Source: Candidatus Woesearchaeota archaeon
Lineage (GTDB): Archaea > Nanobdellota > Nanobdellia > Woesearchaeales > ARS49
NCBI GenBank assembly: GCA_023261345.1
Contig: JAHFPE010000071.1
Location: 1 to 5,233, forward strand
DNA length: 5,233 nucleotides
Direction of reading: 5' to 3'
This document shows positions 1 to 5,107 of the stretch, in pieces. Both the position numbers and the translations under genes were made by a program. The notes beneath the pieces are model-generated. The model had not been told where the DNA came from. It did not search any database and saw only the letters and a program-made list of their open reading frames with translations. Positions within the stretch are counted from its first letter, which is position 1. Every line of letters begins with the position of its first letter.

Positions 1-34
1 TTACTGCAACGTAGTTTATCATAACGTTTACCAT
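1..34 (-). CDS. 5' end of an unidentified gene running off the left edge
   Basis: Only eleven codons and one further base are visible, reading MVNVMINYVAV with no stop, so the product cannot be named. The call rests on the start context: ATG at 34-32 is preceded by GAGGTGAT (45-38), an eight-base match to the archaeal 16S rRNA anti-Shine-Dalgarno end, with 7 nt between the GAGG core and the ATG. The other ATG further upstream on this strand (60-58) meets a stop after ten codons, which favours this start. The gene is divergent from the DEAD-box helicase and may share its palindromic TATA element at 111-120. The coding nature is inferred from the start site alone. Confidence 0.5.
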   Translation of the reverse strand, partial: MVNVMINYVAV

Positions 35-37
35 ACT

Positions 38-45
38 ATCACCTC
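38..45 (-). promoter_or_regulatory. Strong Shine-Dalgarno site of the left-edge gene
   Basis: Minus-strand GAGGTGAT is complementary to the 3' end of archaeal 16S rRNA over eight consecutive bases. It is the best ribosome binding site in the window and is what decides the ATG at 34-32. By contrast, the two minus-strand genes with TATA boxes close to their ATG have no such site. Confidence 0.6.
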
Positions 46-110
46 GAGTCTAGCCAACATATTTGAAGTACATAAGGTTTTCGAAACACCACGCCCTATT
101 GAAAACAAAC

Positions 111-120
111 GTTTATAAAT
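111..120. promoter_or_regulatory. Palindromic TATA box between divergent genes
   Basis: GTTTATAAAT contains TTTATAAA, a perfect 8-bp palindrome and a near-ideal archaeal TATA element. It sits about 77 bp before the helicase ATG and about 81 bp before the left-edge ATG, predicting leaders of roughly 50 nt in both directions, which agrees with both genes having Shine-Dalgarno sites. On the plus strand an A-rich GAAAACAAAC stretch precedes it and could act as the TFB-recognition element; no equally good one is seen on the other side. A weaker TATA-like ATAATTAAAG at 161-170 lies about 27 bp before the helicase ATG and could give a second, leaderless transcript. Confidence 0.6.
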
Positions 121-181
121 GACTCTCGACAAAGAACACTTGCTATTCTCCATAAGAACAATAATTAAAGAATATCACCAT

Positions 182-186
182 AGGAG
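182..186 (+). promoter_or_regulatory. Ribosome binding site of the helicase
   Basis: AGGAG lies six bases before the ATG at 193, normal spacing for an archaeal Shine-Dalgarno site. It supports this ATG as the start and a leadered mRNA. Confidence 0.6.
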
Positions 187-192
187 CAACAC

Positions 193-1407
193 ATGCCATT
201 TTCCGAACTTCATTTACCACCGCAACTGCAAAAAGCAGTCCATGAGCAAGGATATACTGCACCAACGCAAATTCAGAAAAAAGCAATTCCGCTGATACTT
301 CAGAAAAAGGACATCATTGGACATTCTGAAACAGGCTCTGGAAAAACTGCAGCATTCGGACTTCCTCTCCTGAGTATGATCTCACATGGAAAGGGAATAC
401 AAGGATTGATTCTCACACCCACAAGAGAATTGTGTCTTCAAGTAAGCGAGGCACTTCGAGGATTTTCTAAGTATTTGCCTGTTAGAATTGTTTCAGTTTT
501 TGGTGGTGTTGGGATTGGGCCACAACTTGGCGCGCTTCGTACTGCAGATGTAGTTGTTGCAACACCAGGACGACTGCTTGATGTCATGTCAAGAGGAGTT
601 AAACTAACCTCTGTTTCATACGTAGTTCTTGATGAGGCAGATCGCATGCTTGATATGGGATTTATTGATGATGTAGAAAAGATTTTACGCAGCACACCAA
701 AACAACGCCAAACACTGCTCTTTAGCGCAACACTTTCTCCAAAATTACGTTCTCTCGTTCATTCGTACATGAACGCACCAGTTTCCATTCAAGCAGAAAC
801 ACAAGTCGATACACGACTACTTTCTGAACGCGCATATATCGTGCCACAGCAGGACAAGTTTTCATTACTTGTACATTTTCTTCGAAATGAAACAAAAGGA
901 ATTGCACTCGTATTTTGCAAGACTAGACACAGTTGTGATAGAATAGCAAGAAATTTACGCAATCAAAAAATAAATGCAACAGAAATTCACGGCGGACTCT
1001 CACAAAACAAACGAACATTCACAATCACGAATCTACACAAACGCGGAACAGGAGTGCTTGTCGCAACAGACGTAGCTTCACGAGGACTACATATTAGCAA
1101 TGTATCCAACGTTTACAACTACGAACTACCTCAAACACCTGATGATTACGTCCATAGAATCGGCAGAACTGCACGAGCAGGCGCAAAAGGAGACGCTATC
1201 ACTCTTGTAACACAACAGGACTCTCGAAGTTTTGGAGGAATGCTACGAACACTCGGAAGACACCTCTCCCCCTCAACACTACCAGCATTTGAAAAAGTTG
1301 CAGTACTTGCTCCTGCTCCAAATTCTGGTCATGAGCGTCATTTGGGATCATTCCATTCTTCACCAGCAAAAAAGAACTTCAAACAATTCAGAAGATGGAA
1401 ACGATAA
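193..1407 (+). CDS. DEAD-box ATP-dependent RNA helicase, RhlE/RhlB-like
   Basis: A 404-residue superfamily 2 RNA helicase that should unwind short RNA duplexes or remodel RNA-protein complexes using ATP in the cytoplasm. All core motifs are visible in order: Q motif GYTAPTQIQ (20-28), motif I SETGSGKT (45-52), Ia PTREL (76-80), Ib TPGR (124-127), II DEAD (147-150), III SAT (178-180), IV around IALVFCKT (237-244), V ATDVASRGLH (291-300) and VI HRIGRTAR (321-328). Motif V has RGLHI where most relatives have RGLDI; E. coli RhlB also has H there, as recalled. After the second RecA domain a short tail of about 60 residues ends in a basic patch (KKNFKQFRRWKR), a plausible RNA-binding tail. It is stand-alone, with its own promoter and ribosome site, and converges on a tRNA gene. 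The closest families are bacterial-type RhlE/RhlB; the exact RNA target (ribosome assembly, mRNA decay, cold response) cannot be read from sequence. Confidence 0.95.
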   Translation: MPFSELHLPPQLQKAVHEQGYTAPTQIQKKAIPLILQKKDIIGHSETGSGKTAAFGLPLLSMISHGKGIQGLILTPTRELCLQVSEALRGFSKYLPVRIVSVFGGVGIGPQLGALRTADVVVATPGRLLDVMSRGVKLTSVSYVVLDEADRMLDMGFIDDVEKILRSTPKQRQTLLFSATLSPKLRSLVHSYMNAPVSIQAETQVDTRLLSERAYIVPQQDKFSLLVHFLRNETKGIALVFCKTRHSCDRIARNLRNQKINATEIHGGLSQNKRTFTITNLHKRGTGVLVATDVASRGLHISNVSNVYNYELPQTPDDYVHRIGRTARAGAKGDAITLVTQQDSRSFGGMLRTLGRHLSPSTLPAFEKVAVLAPAPNSGHERHLGSFHSSPAKKNFKQFRRWKR

Positions 1408-1408
1408 C

Positions 1409-1472
1409 TTTTTAACCAAAAATCCTACGAGCGAAAAACTTAGAAGTTAGATCTGTCTTTCTGACGGTTTTT
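1409..1472 (+). terminator. Likely helicase transcription end, oligo-T runs
   Basis: Two T5 runs follow the helicase stop: 1409-1413 directly after it and 1468-1472 further on. Archaeal RNA polymerase commonly stops at such oligo-T tracts without a hairpin. I see no convincing stem-loop, so the exact end is uncertain. Confidence 0.35.
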
Positions 1473-1487
1473 ATTGGAAATGCTTCT

Positions 1488-1495
1488 AAAAAAAA
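1488..1495 (-). terminator. Oligo-T terminator of tRNA-Thr
   Basis: On the minus strand eight consecutive T residues begin 14 nt past the discriminator base of the tRNA, with a shorter T4 run in between. This is the standard archaeal tRNA termination signal and separates the tRNA from the convergent helicase transcript. Confidence 0.6.
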
Positions 1496-1508
1496 GGCAG
1501 AAAAGCAA

Positions 1509-1608
1509 AGCCTCCGAAGGGAGTTGCACCCTCGACCTGCGGTTCTTTTTCAATTGTTTTTTCTCAATTGTTACAAAACCGCCGCTATGGCTACTAAGCT
1601 ACGGAGGC
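1509..1608 (-). tRNA. tRNA-Thr (anticodon UGU) with intron at 37/38
   Basis: Reading the minus strand, the acceptor stem GCCTCCG (1608-1602) pairs perfectly with CGGAGGC (1516-1510), followed by U73 (1509); CCA is not encoded. The anticodon stem GCGGT/ACCGC is perfect, the loop is TTTGTAA once spliced, and the anticodon TGT lies at 1575-1573. The five-base variable region is AGGTC and the T stem is GAGGG/CCCTT. Removing a 27-nt intron (1571-1545) leaves 73 nt. G1-C72, C2-G71, U73 and G35-U36 agree with known archaeal threonine identity elements. Oddities: the T loop is TGCAACT, so position 55 is G rather than the near-universal U; and the D loop AGTAGCCA lacks the usual GG pair, best aligned as A18-G19. 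The D stem has three pairs (GCT/AGC) plus a T13-T22 mismatch. It decodes ACA and possibly other ACN codons. A short oligo-T terminator follows. Confidence 0.93.
1545..1571 (-). other. tRNA-Thr intron (27 nt), bulge-helix-bulge type
   Basis: The intron lies between A37 and A38, the canonical archaeal site. Two copies of CAATTG flank an A-rich 8-nt loop and pair to extend the intron hairpin. Below them, exon bases TTTG (32-35) face intron AAAA, giving three A-U pairs and a G-A mismatch, framed by 3-nt bulges TAA and AGA. Cutting after the second base of each bulge yields exactly the 37/38 junction. This fits the tRNA-splicing endonuclease rule, though the central helix is weak and would count as relaxed. 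Confidence 0.85.
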
Positions 1609-1646
1609 AAACTATGACGAACGTATTGCCTTACCTTCCCTAACTC

Positions 1647-1656
1647 TTTTTATTAA
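1647..1656 (-). promoter_or_regulatory. Possible TATA box of tRNA-Thr
   Basis: Minus-strand TTAATAAAAA ends about 39 nt before the mature tRNA 5' end. With transcription starting about 25 nt downstream of the element this leaves a short 5' leader for RNase P to remove. A second A/T element, TTTTAAAA (1663-1670), lies just upstream and is an alternative. Confidence 0.4.
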
Positions 1657-1674
1657 CCTTTGTTTTAAAAGGTT
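1655..1674. repeat. 7-bp inverted repeat upstream of the tRNA
   Basis: AACCTTT (1655-1661) and AAAGGTT (1668-1674) are perfect reverse complements around a 6-nt loop, GTTTTA. The repeat abuts the presumed tRNA TATA element and contains the alternative TTTTAAAA. It may be a protein-binding dyad or chance in A/T-rich DNA. Confidence 0.4.
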
Positions 1675-1810
1675 GCGATTTGTACAGGAAAACTCTTAAC
1701 TGCAAGTAGCAATAAATGATGAAATGAAAGACTATTGCTATCTTCTTTTCACTACAACTAGCACTTCGTATTTTATACGGGTGGAAGCATCCCCCTGCAA
1801 AACCCCTCTC

Positions 1811-1885
1811 ACGACGACTATTACGACGACTCTCTTGACGTCTCTTACGACGGAGCTTACGACGACAACTTTCACTACGACAACG
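1811..1885. repeat. Degenerate GAC-type repeat with triplet phasing
   Basis: ACGACG or close variants begin at 1811, 1823, 1838, 1847, 1859 and 1877. The steps of 12, 15, 9, 12 and 18 are all multiples of three, as expected of a sequence that is or was translated. The plus frame containing GAC codons reads acidic and tyrosine-rich (DDYYDDSLDVSYDGAYDD...) to a TGA at 1912-1914, but it opens just after a TAG at 1759-1761 and has no ATG. The other plus frame is Thr-rich and the minus frames are Arg- or Val-rich. This could be a decayed gene end, a microsatellite-like expansion, or a short unrecognised peptide gene. Confidence 0.5.
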
Positions 1886-1960
1886 AAACGCACACGAAAA
1901 AATCGCGCGATTGATTAACACAACAATGAACACGAACAGTCAACCACCAATAAAATACGT

Positions 1961-2809
1961 TTACGGCTTAAATGCGAACTGCGAAATCGTGTGATACAAT
2001 GTAACATTTTTCAGCACCAGAACTTCCACAAATGCAGCAAGCAATAAAACAATAAAACCAATTCCTAGTACTACCAAATTTAGCATTAGTGCATTTGACG
2101 TTTCCTCACTTAACAAACTTTGACTCGCAATTTTCGACGAAATACTTGTACCTGCAACGACAGAAAGAATGTATGAAAGAATTTCCAAAAACACGTGCGG
2201 TAGAACTGCAATAAGAATGAGAACAATAATAATCAAAGGATTTGCGGCAATTTTTAGTGCAGAAACTTTCGCGATATTACCAAAAATTGTACCCCACACT
2301 GAACTCTGCCACAAAATCATAAGAACCGCCCCATTTCCTGCCATGAGCGCAAGGATGAAGCAAAGCAAGAACACTTTGATATTGTTAATGAAAATATCAA
2401 AAAATAAACTATTCGACCAGTCAATTGGGCCAAATGCCTTGCCAAAAAGAACAGATAATTGCTGTTTGAACAAAATATTTGTTGCAAGAGAAGGCAAAGC
2501 AAGGGCGAACACTGCAAATGCCGCAAAACTACCAAAGAATAATGCAACGTACAACTTCGTTAATGGAAGATGCTCACGCAATGCGGGCAAGAGGCCATTT
2601 TCTAGACTTGTTTGCTCCTTATTTGCAACAAGAGACAGAGTGGGAATTGTGAGAATTGCAGTAATTCCAACAGCAATTAGTGCAGGATCATCAGGAAATA
2701 GCAACATTGAAAGCGCAACACCCACAATTGTGTAACCAAAGCCAAGCAAGAACCCAACAATAGGATGCCTCACCAAAAAATCACTCCCATACAACTGCTC
2801 AAGAACCAT
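1961..2809 (-). CDS. SpoIIM/DUF95-family multi-pass membrane protein
   Basis: A 282-residue integral membrane protein with about six or seven hydrophobic segments, roughly at 17-37, 42-62, 84-108, 138-158, 160-180, 190-218 and 241-266. The part NNIKVFLLCFILALMAGNG (142-160) followed by a glycine-containing helix, and the PHVFLE motif (204-209), match the pattern I know from the stage II sporulation protein M family, which occurs widely outside spore formers, including in archaea. In bacteria members often sit beside MoxR ATPases, DUF58 and VWA proteins; here the VWA and AAA+ genes are directly upstream. A transport or scaffold role is possible but unproven. The ATG at 2809 is chosen because a TATA box lies about 27 bp before it, indicating a leaderless mRNA; there is no Shine-Dalgarno site. 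The name does not imply sporulation. Confidence 0.78.
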   Translation of the reverse strand: MVLEQLYGSDFLVRHPIVGFLLGFGYTIVGVALSMLLFPDDPALIAVGITAILTIPTLSLVANKEQTSLENGLLPALREHLPLTKLYVALFFGSFAAFAVFALALPSLATNILFKQQLSVLFGKAFGPIDWSNSLFFDIFINNIKVFLLCFILALMAGNGAVLMILWQSSVWGTIFGNIAKVSALKIAANPLIIIVLILIAVLPHVFLEILSYILSVVAGTSISSKIASQSLLSEETSNALMLNLVVLGIGFIVLLLAAFVEVLVLKNVTLYHTISQFAFKP

Positions 2810-2830
2810 ACTTTGCGAGGAGAAGAGGAT

Positions 2831-2840
2831 GTATATAAAA
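2831..2840 (-). promoter_or_regulatory. TATA box of the SpoIIM-family gene
   Basis: Minus-strand TTTTATATAC is centred about 27 bp before the ATG at 2809, so transcription should start at or within a base or two of the start codon. This predicts a leaderless mRNA and an independent transcript despite the nearby upstream VWA gene. Confidence 0.6.
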
Positions 2841-2877
2841 CGTTCGCGAGTTCACTTTGGTTCACCAAGCAAACGTT
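2839..2877. promoter_or_regulatory. Candidate operator: palindrome flanked by two AACGTT sites
   Basis: TTGGTTCACCAA (2857-2868) is a dyad with 5-bp arms and a 2-bp centre. AACGTT, itself palindromic, occurs on both sides (2839-2844 and 2872-2877), 33 bp apart, about three helical turns. The proximal copy touches the TATA box of the SpoIIM-family gene, so a bound dimer could block or assist TBP/TFB. There is no T-run, so a terminator for the VWA gene is less likely. Confidence 0.4.
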
Positions 2878-2891
2878 AGAACTGCAACATC

Positions 2892-4043
2892 TTATGCACG
2901 TTCATACTCAGCAAGCACGAGCGCATCAACACCTTCTGGCGAACTCGCAAGATACAAACGACCATTTCCAATTTCAGCAATACGCCTCGCAAGCCTTGTT
3001 CCATCCTCATCAAGCTTAATTCCAACTAAGGACACAGTTATTCCAGCTTCTGCAGCTTTCGCAACAGCAACAAGCGTTTGATCAACTGGCGCAACACCAG
3101 TTGTTGGAAGAGCATCAGTAATACACAAAAGTAGTTTTGTTTCTGCATCACCTGGAAACAAACGAACTGACTCATCGATCATTGCAACGAAATCAGTTTG
3201 TTGCGACGCAGTCACTTTCGAAATTTGCTCCAACATAAACGAAAAGTCTGAAGTTGGCGGAATTTTGTCCTTCACATCAGAACCAAAAACAACAAGCCCA
3301 ACTTTATCATGTTCAGAAATTGCCTTATATGCAAGCGCAACACCAGCACGCTTTGCCATTCCAAGCTTATCTCCTTTCATACTCGCACTCGCATCAATTC
3401 CATAAATAATTGCAAGACTTCCTTTTCGCTTTCTCTCTCGCGTACGCAAATCATCAAGACCAATTTTTTTATGAAGTCTTCGAGCTGCACACCTCACCGA
3501 ATTACGAACATCAATATTCCTATACCTATCCCCGTGCAAAAACTTACGAACCTCTGCAGGATCTCCGTAATGACCTTTTTGCATTGCATCACGCTCCCCA
3601 CGCAACCCTTCCCCGCGAAGATCAAGTTCTTGCATGAAAAGAACAACTGATGCAAGCTTTTTTCCCTCATCTGTAATTCTTCCATCTGAAGAAAGCTTTC
3701 CTTCGTCCTGCAGATTCTGAATTCGCTCTTCCATGATTCGTTTCAATTCTTTTTTAAATTCAGGAATGCGCAAGTTACGCTGAAGAGAACCTGCAGAAAA
3801 ACCAGTTAGCAACCGAAGCATACGATCGCCGTACAATTGTCTTGCGATTGAAAAATTGCTAATAACATTATTAAACATTGCAGAAGGAATAAAACTCTGC
3901 AACCCACGATTCGTTGCTTCTTGCAGAAGTTCACCGTCGCTAGATGCTTCTACATCCGGAATCTCTCTTGGAAATCCTTCCCCATCTGAACCAAATGAAA
4001 TCTCTTTTTCTTCTAGAGCCCCTACGCTAAAGAGACTCACCAC
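2892..4043 (-). CDS. VWA-domain protein with intact MIDAS site, partner of the AAA+ ATPase
   Basis: With the GTG at 4043 as start the product is 383 residues. The last ~175 residues form a von Willebrand factor A domain: IIYGIDASASM supplies the DxSxS metal site (D217, S219, S221), T283 in SQQTDF and D310 in CITDALP complete the MIDAS. The N-terminal ~200 residues are charged and helical (FKKELKRIMEERIQNLQDEGK near 96-116), joined by a basic segment, GDRYRNIDVRNSVR (171-184), of a kind seen in CoxE- and ChlD-like VWA proteins. No signal peptide or membrane helix is seen, so it is probably cytoplasmic. The gene overlaps the upstream ATPase gene by 17 nt, implying translational coupling. The start is uncertain: TTG at 4082 would add 13 residues but overlap by 56 nt; GTG at 4040 is equally possible; no good Shine-Dalgarno site decides. 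By analogy it is an adaptor delivering substrates to the ATPase. Confidence 0.85.
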   Translation of the reverse strand: MVSLFSVGALEEKEISFGSDGEGFPREIPDVEASSDGELLQEATNRGLQSFIPSAMFNNVISNFSIARQLYGDRMLRLLTGFSAGSLQRNLRIPEFKKELKRIMEERIQNLQDEGKLSSDGRITDEGKKLASVVLFMQELDLRGEGLRGERDAMQKGHYGDPAEVRKFLHGDRYRNIDVRNSVRCAARRLHKKIGLDDLRTRERKRKGSLAIIYGIDASASMKGDKLGMAKRAGVALAYKAISEHDKVGLVVFGSDVKDKIPPTSDFSFMLEQISKVTASQQTDFVAMIDESVRLFPGDAETKLLLCITDALPTTGVAPVDQTLVAVAKAAEAGITVSLVGIKLDEDGTRLARRIAEIGNGRLYLASSPEGVDALVLAEYERA

Positions 4044-5040
4044 TCGCGCCGAGCTCAGGATGCTGTTCCACAAATTTCTCAAACTCTTTTTTGATAAACT
4101 CTTCAGGCTTTTGCAAGAACTTCAACGATGGCTTAAGACCAAGACGATGACTAAGAACAGAAAGCACTGCATCAGCAACATCTATTGCAAGAACTGTTTT
4201 TCTTTTTGCAAGCACTGCATTTGCTTGACTGCGTTCAAAAAGACCAATCGATGCACGCACGCTTGGCTTTTTTTGCACATCTGGATGATTGCGTAATACT
4301 CGAACAAACAACACAACAGCAGACAACAAATCACTCGGAACATCAACAGCAAGCTTCACTCCAGATGCAACCACAATCGCAACTTCAGTTTGCACATCAT
4401 CAGGATAACTCATGTTAATGACATCAAATCTGTCCAAAAAAACATCGGATAATTTCTCTGTTCCAGCATTCTCTTCAGGATTCATCGTACCAATAAAAAC
4501 AAAATTAGCAGGAAGGTCAACACTATACGCTCCTAGAGTTGCCTTACCCTCCTCGAGAACTTGCAACAAACTATTCTGAAGCTTTTCAGGCGCGCGATTA
4601 AGCTCATCGAAAAAAAGCACACCCTGATTTGCACGAAAAATCTTTCCTGGAGTAAATGCTTCTTTACTCGACGGACCAAATTGCAACGCTTTGATTGGGT
4701 CAATATCACCGAGCAAATCCTCAACAACCAAATCAGGACTACCCTGCACGCGAACAAAACGCTCTTCACCAGAAACAGTGCGCGTCTTTGTCTTACCAGA
4801 ACGACAAACTGGACACAAAGGCTCTTTAGGATCGCAATGATACTCACAATCATTAAGCACAAGATTCGAAAGCAACCTGCTAACATTTTTTGCAAGAGTA
4901 GTCTTACCAATACCTGGAGGACCTGCAATTATGACATGACGACCAGTTAGTAACGCACTCGCAAGCTCATGCTTAGTTCTTCGTGAACCTAGAATTGAGG
5001 GAAATGAAGAATCAGTAACATTTTGAAATGAAGGAATCAT
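4027..5040 (-). CDS. MoxR/Mg-chelatase-I-like AAA+ ATPase with cysteine knuckle insert
   Basis: A 337-residue AAA+ ATPase expected to form a ring that remodels protein partners. Visible elements: Walker A GPPGIGKTT (40-48), Walker B VLFFDE (141-146), sensor 1 GTMNPEEN (184-191), arginine-finger region LDRFD (202-206) and a sensor 2 arginine near R262 in SVRASIG. The long segment before Walker B (FTPGKIFRANQG) and the LNRAPEKLQNSLLQVLEEG stretch after it are typical of the MoxR/ChlI clade. Between Walker A and Walker B sits C65-x3-C69...C76-x2-C79 with H68 nearby, a likely zinc-binding knuckle that I recall from archaeal chelatase-I-like ATPases but not from ordinary MoxR. It is the first gene of the unit and overlaps the VWA gene. 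A TATA box about 28 bp before the ATG and no Shine-Dalgarno site point to a leaderless mRNA. Without a visible large chelatase subunit, a chaperone-like role is likelier than metal insertion. Confidence 0.9.
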   Translation of the reverse strand: MIPSFQNVTDSSFPSILGSRRTKHELASALLTGRHVIIAGPPGIGKTTLAKNVSRLLSNLVLNDCEYHCDPKEPLCPVCRSGKTKTRTVSGEERFVRVQGSPDLVVEDLLGDIDPIKALQFGPSSKEAFTPGKIFRANQGVLFFDELNRAPEKLQNSLLQVLEEGKATLGAYSVDLPANFVFIGTMNPEENAGTEKLSDVFLDRFDVINMSYPDDVQTEVAIVVASGVKLAVDVPSDLLSAVVLFVRVLRNHPDVQKKPSVRASIGLFERSQANAVLAKRKTVLAIDVADAVLSVLSHRLGLKPSLKFLQKPEEFIKKEFEKFVEQHPELGASGESL

Positions 5041-5063
5041 TGATATGCCGAATAGAGGAGTTA

Positions 5064-5072
5064 CTTATAAAG
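5064..5072 (-). promoter_or_regulatory. TATA box of the AAA+/VWA unit
   Basis: Minus-strand CTTTATAAG is centred about 28 bp before the ATG at 5040, so the predicted transcription start coincides with the start codon. The bases between show no ribosome binding site, which supports leaderless translation. Confidence 0.65.
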
Positions 5073-5107
5073 AATACGCAGAAACTTTTACGAGATTCGC
5101 TAGAATA

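Larger units (their letters stand above)
1609..1960. other. Intergenic region without a defensible gene
   Basis: These 352 bases separate the tRNA from the SpoIIM-family gene, which ends at 1961. They hold the presumed tRNA promoter (1647-1656), a 7-bp inverted repeat (1655-1674), a small dyad CGTAT-TTT-ATACG (1767-1779) and a triplet-phased GAC-type repeat (1811-1885). Open frames exist on both strands across the repeat: a threonine-rich plus frame from ATG 1724, an arginine-rich minus frame from GTG 1933, and an Asp/Tyr-rich plus frame ending at 1914. All three derive their odd composition from the same repeat and none has a clear ribosome site, so none is called as a gene. Confidence 0.5.

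Noticed and set aside
1716..1722. ATGATGA resembling a C box of a C/D guide RNA
   Set aside because: No CTGA D box follows at a suitable distance and no C'/D' pair is visible.
1724..1918. 64-residue threonine-rich plus-strand frame starting MKDYCYLLF
   Set aside because: It owes its threonines to the ACG repeat, uses ACG where the real genes mostly use ACA or ACT, has no ribosome site, signal peptide or recognisable domain.
1640..1933. 97-residue arginine-rich minus-strand frame from GTG
   Set aside because: Its arginines come from the reverse complement of the same repeat, it runs through the presumed tRNA promoter, and it shows no domain or ribosome site.
2169..2735. 188-residue plus-strand frame opposite the SpoIIM-family gene
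   Set aside because: It is the antisense shadow of a clear membrane protein gene and has no domain pattern.
1961..2809. Evidence of sporulation from a SpoIIM-like gene
   Set aside because: The family is widespread in non-spore-formers and no other sporulation gene is present.
2892..5040. Magnesium or cobalt chelatase operon
   Set aside because: The I-like and D-like subunits alone do not show chelation; no large catalytic subunit or tetrapyrrole gene is in the window.
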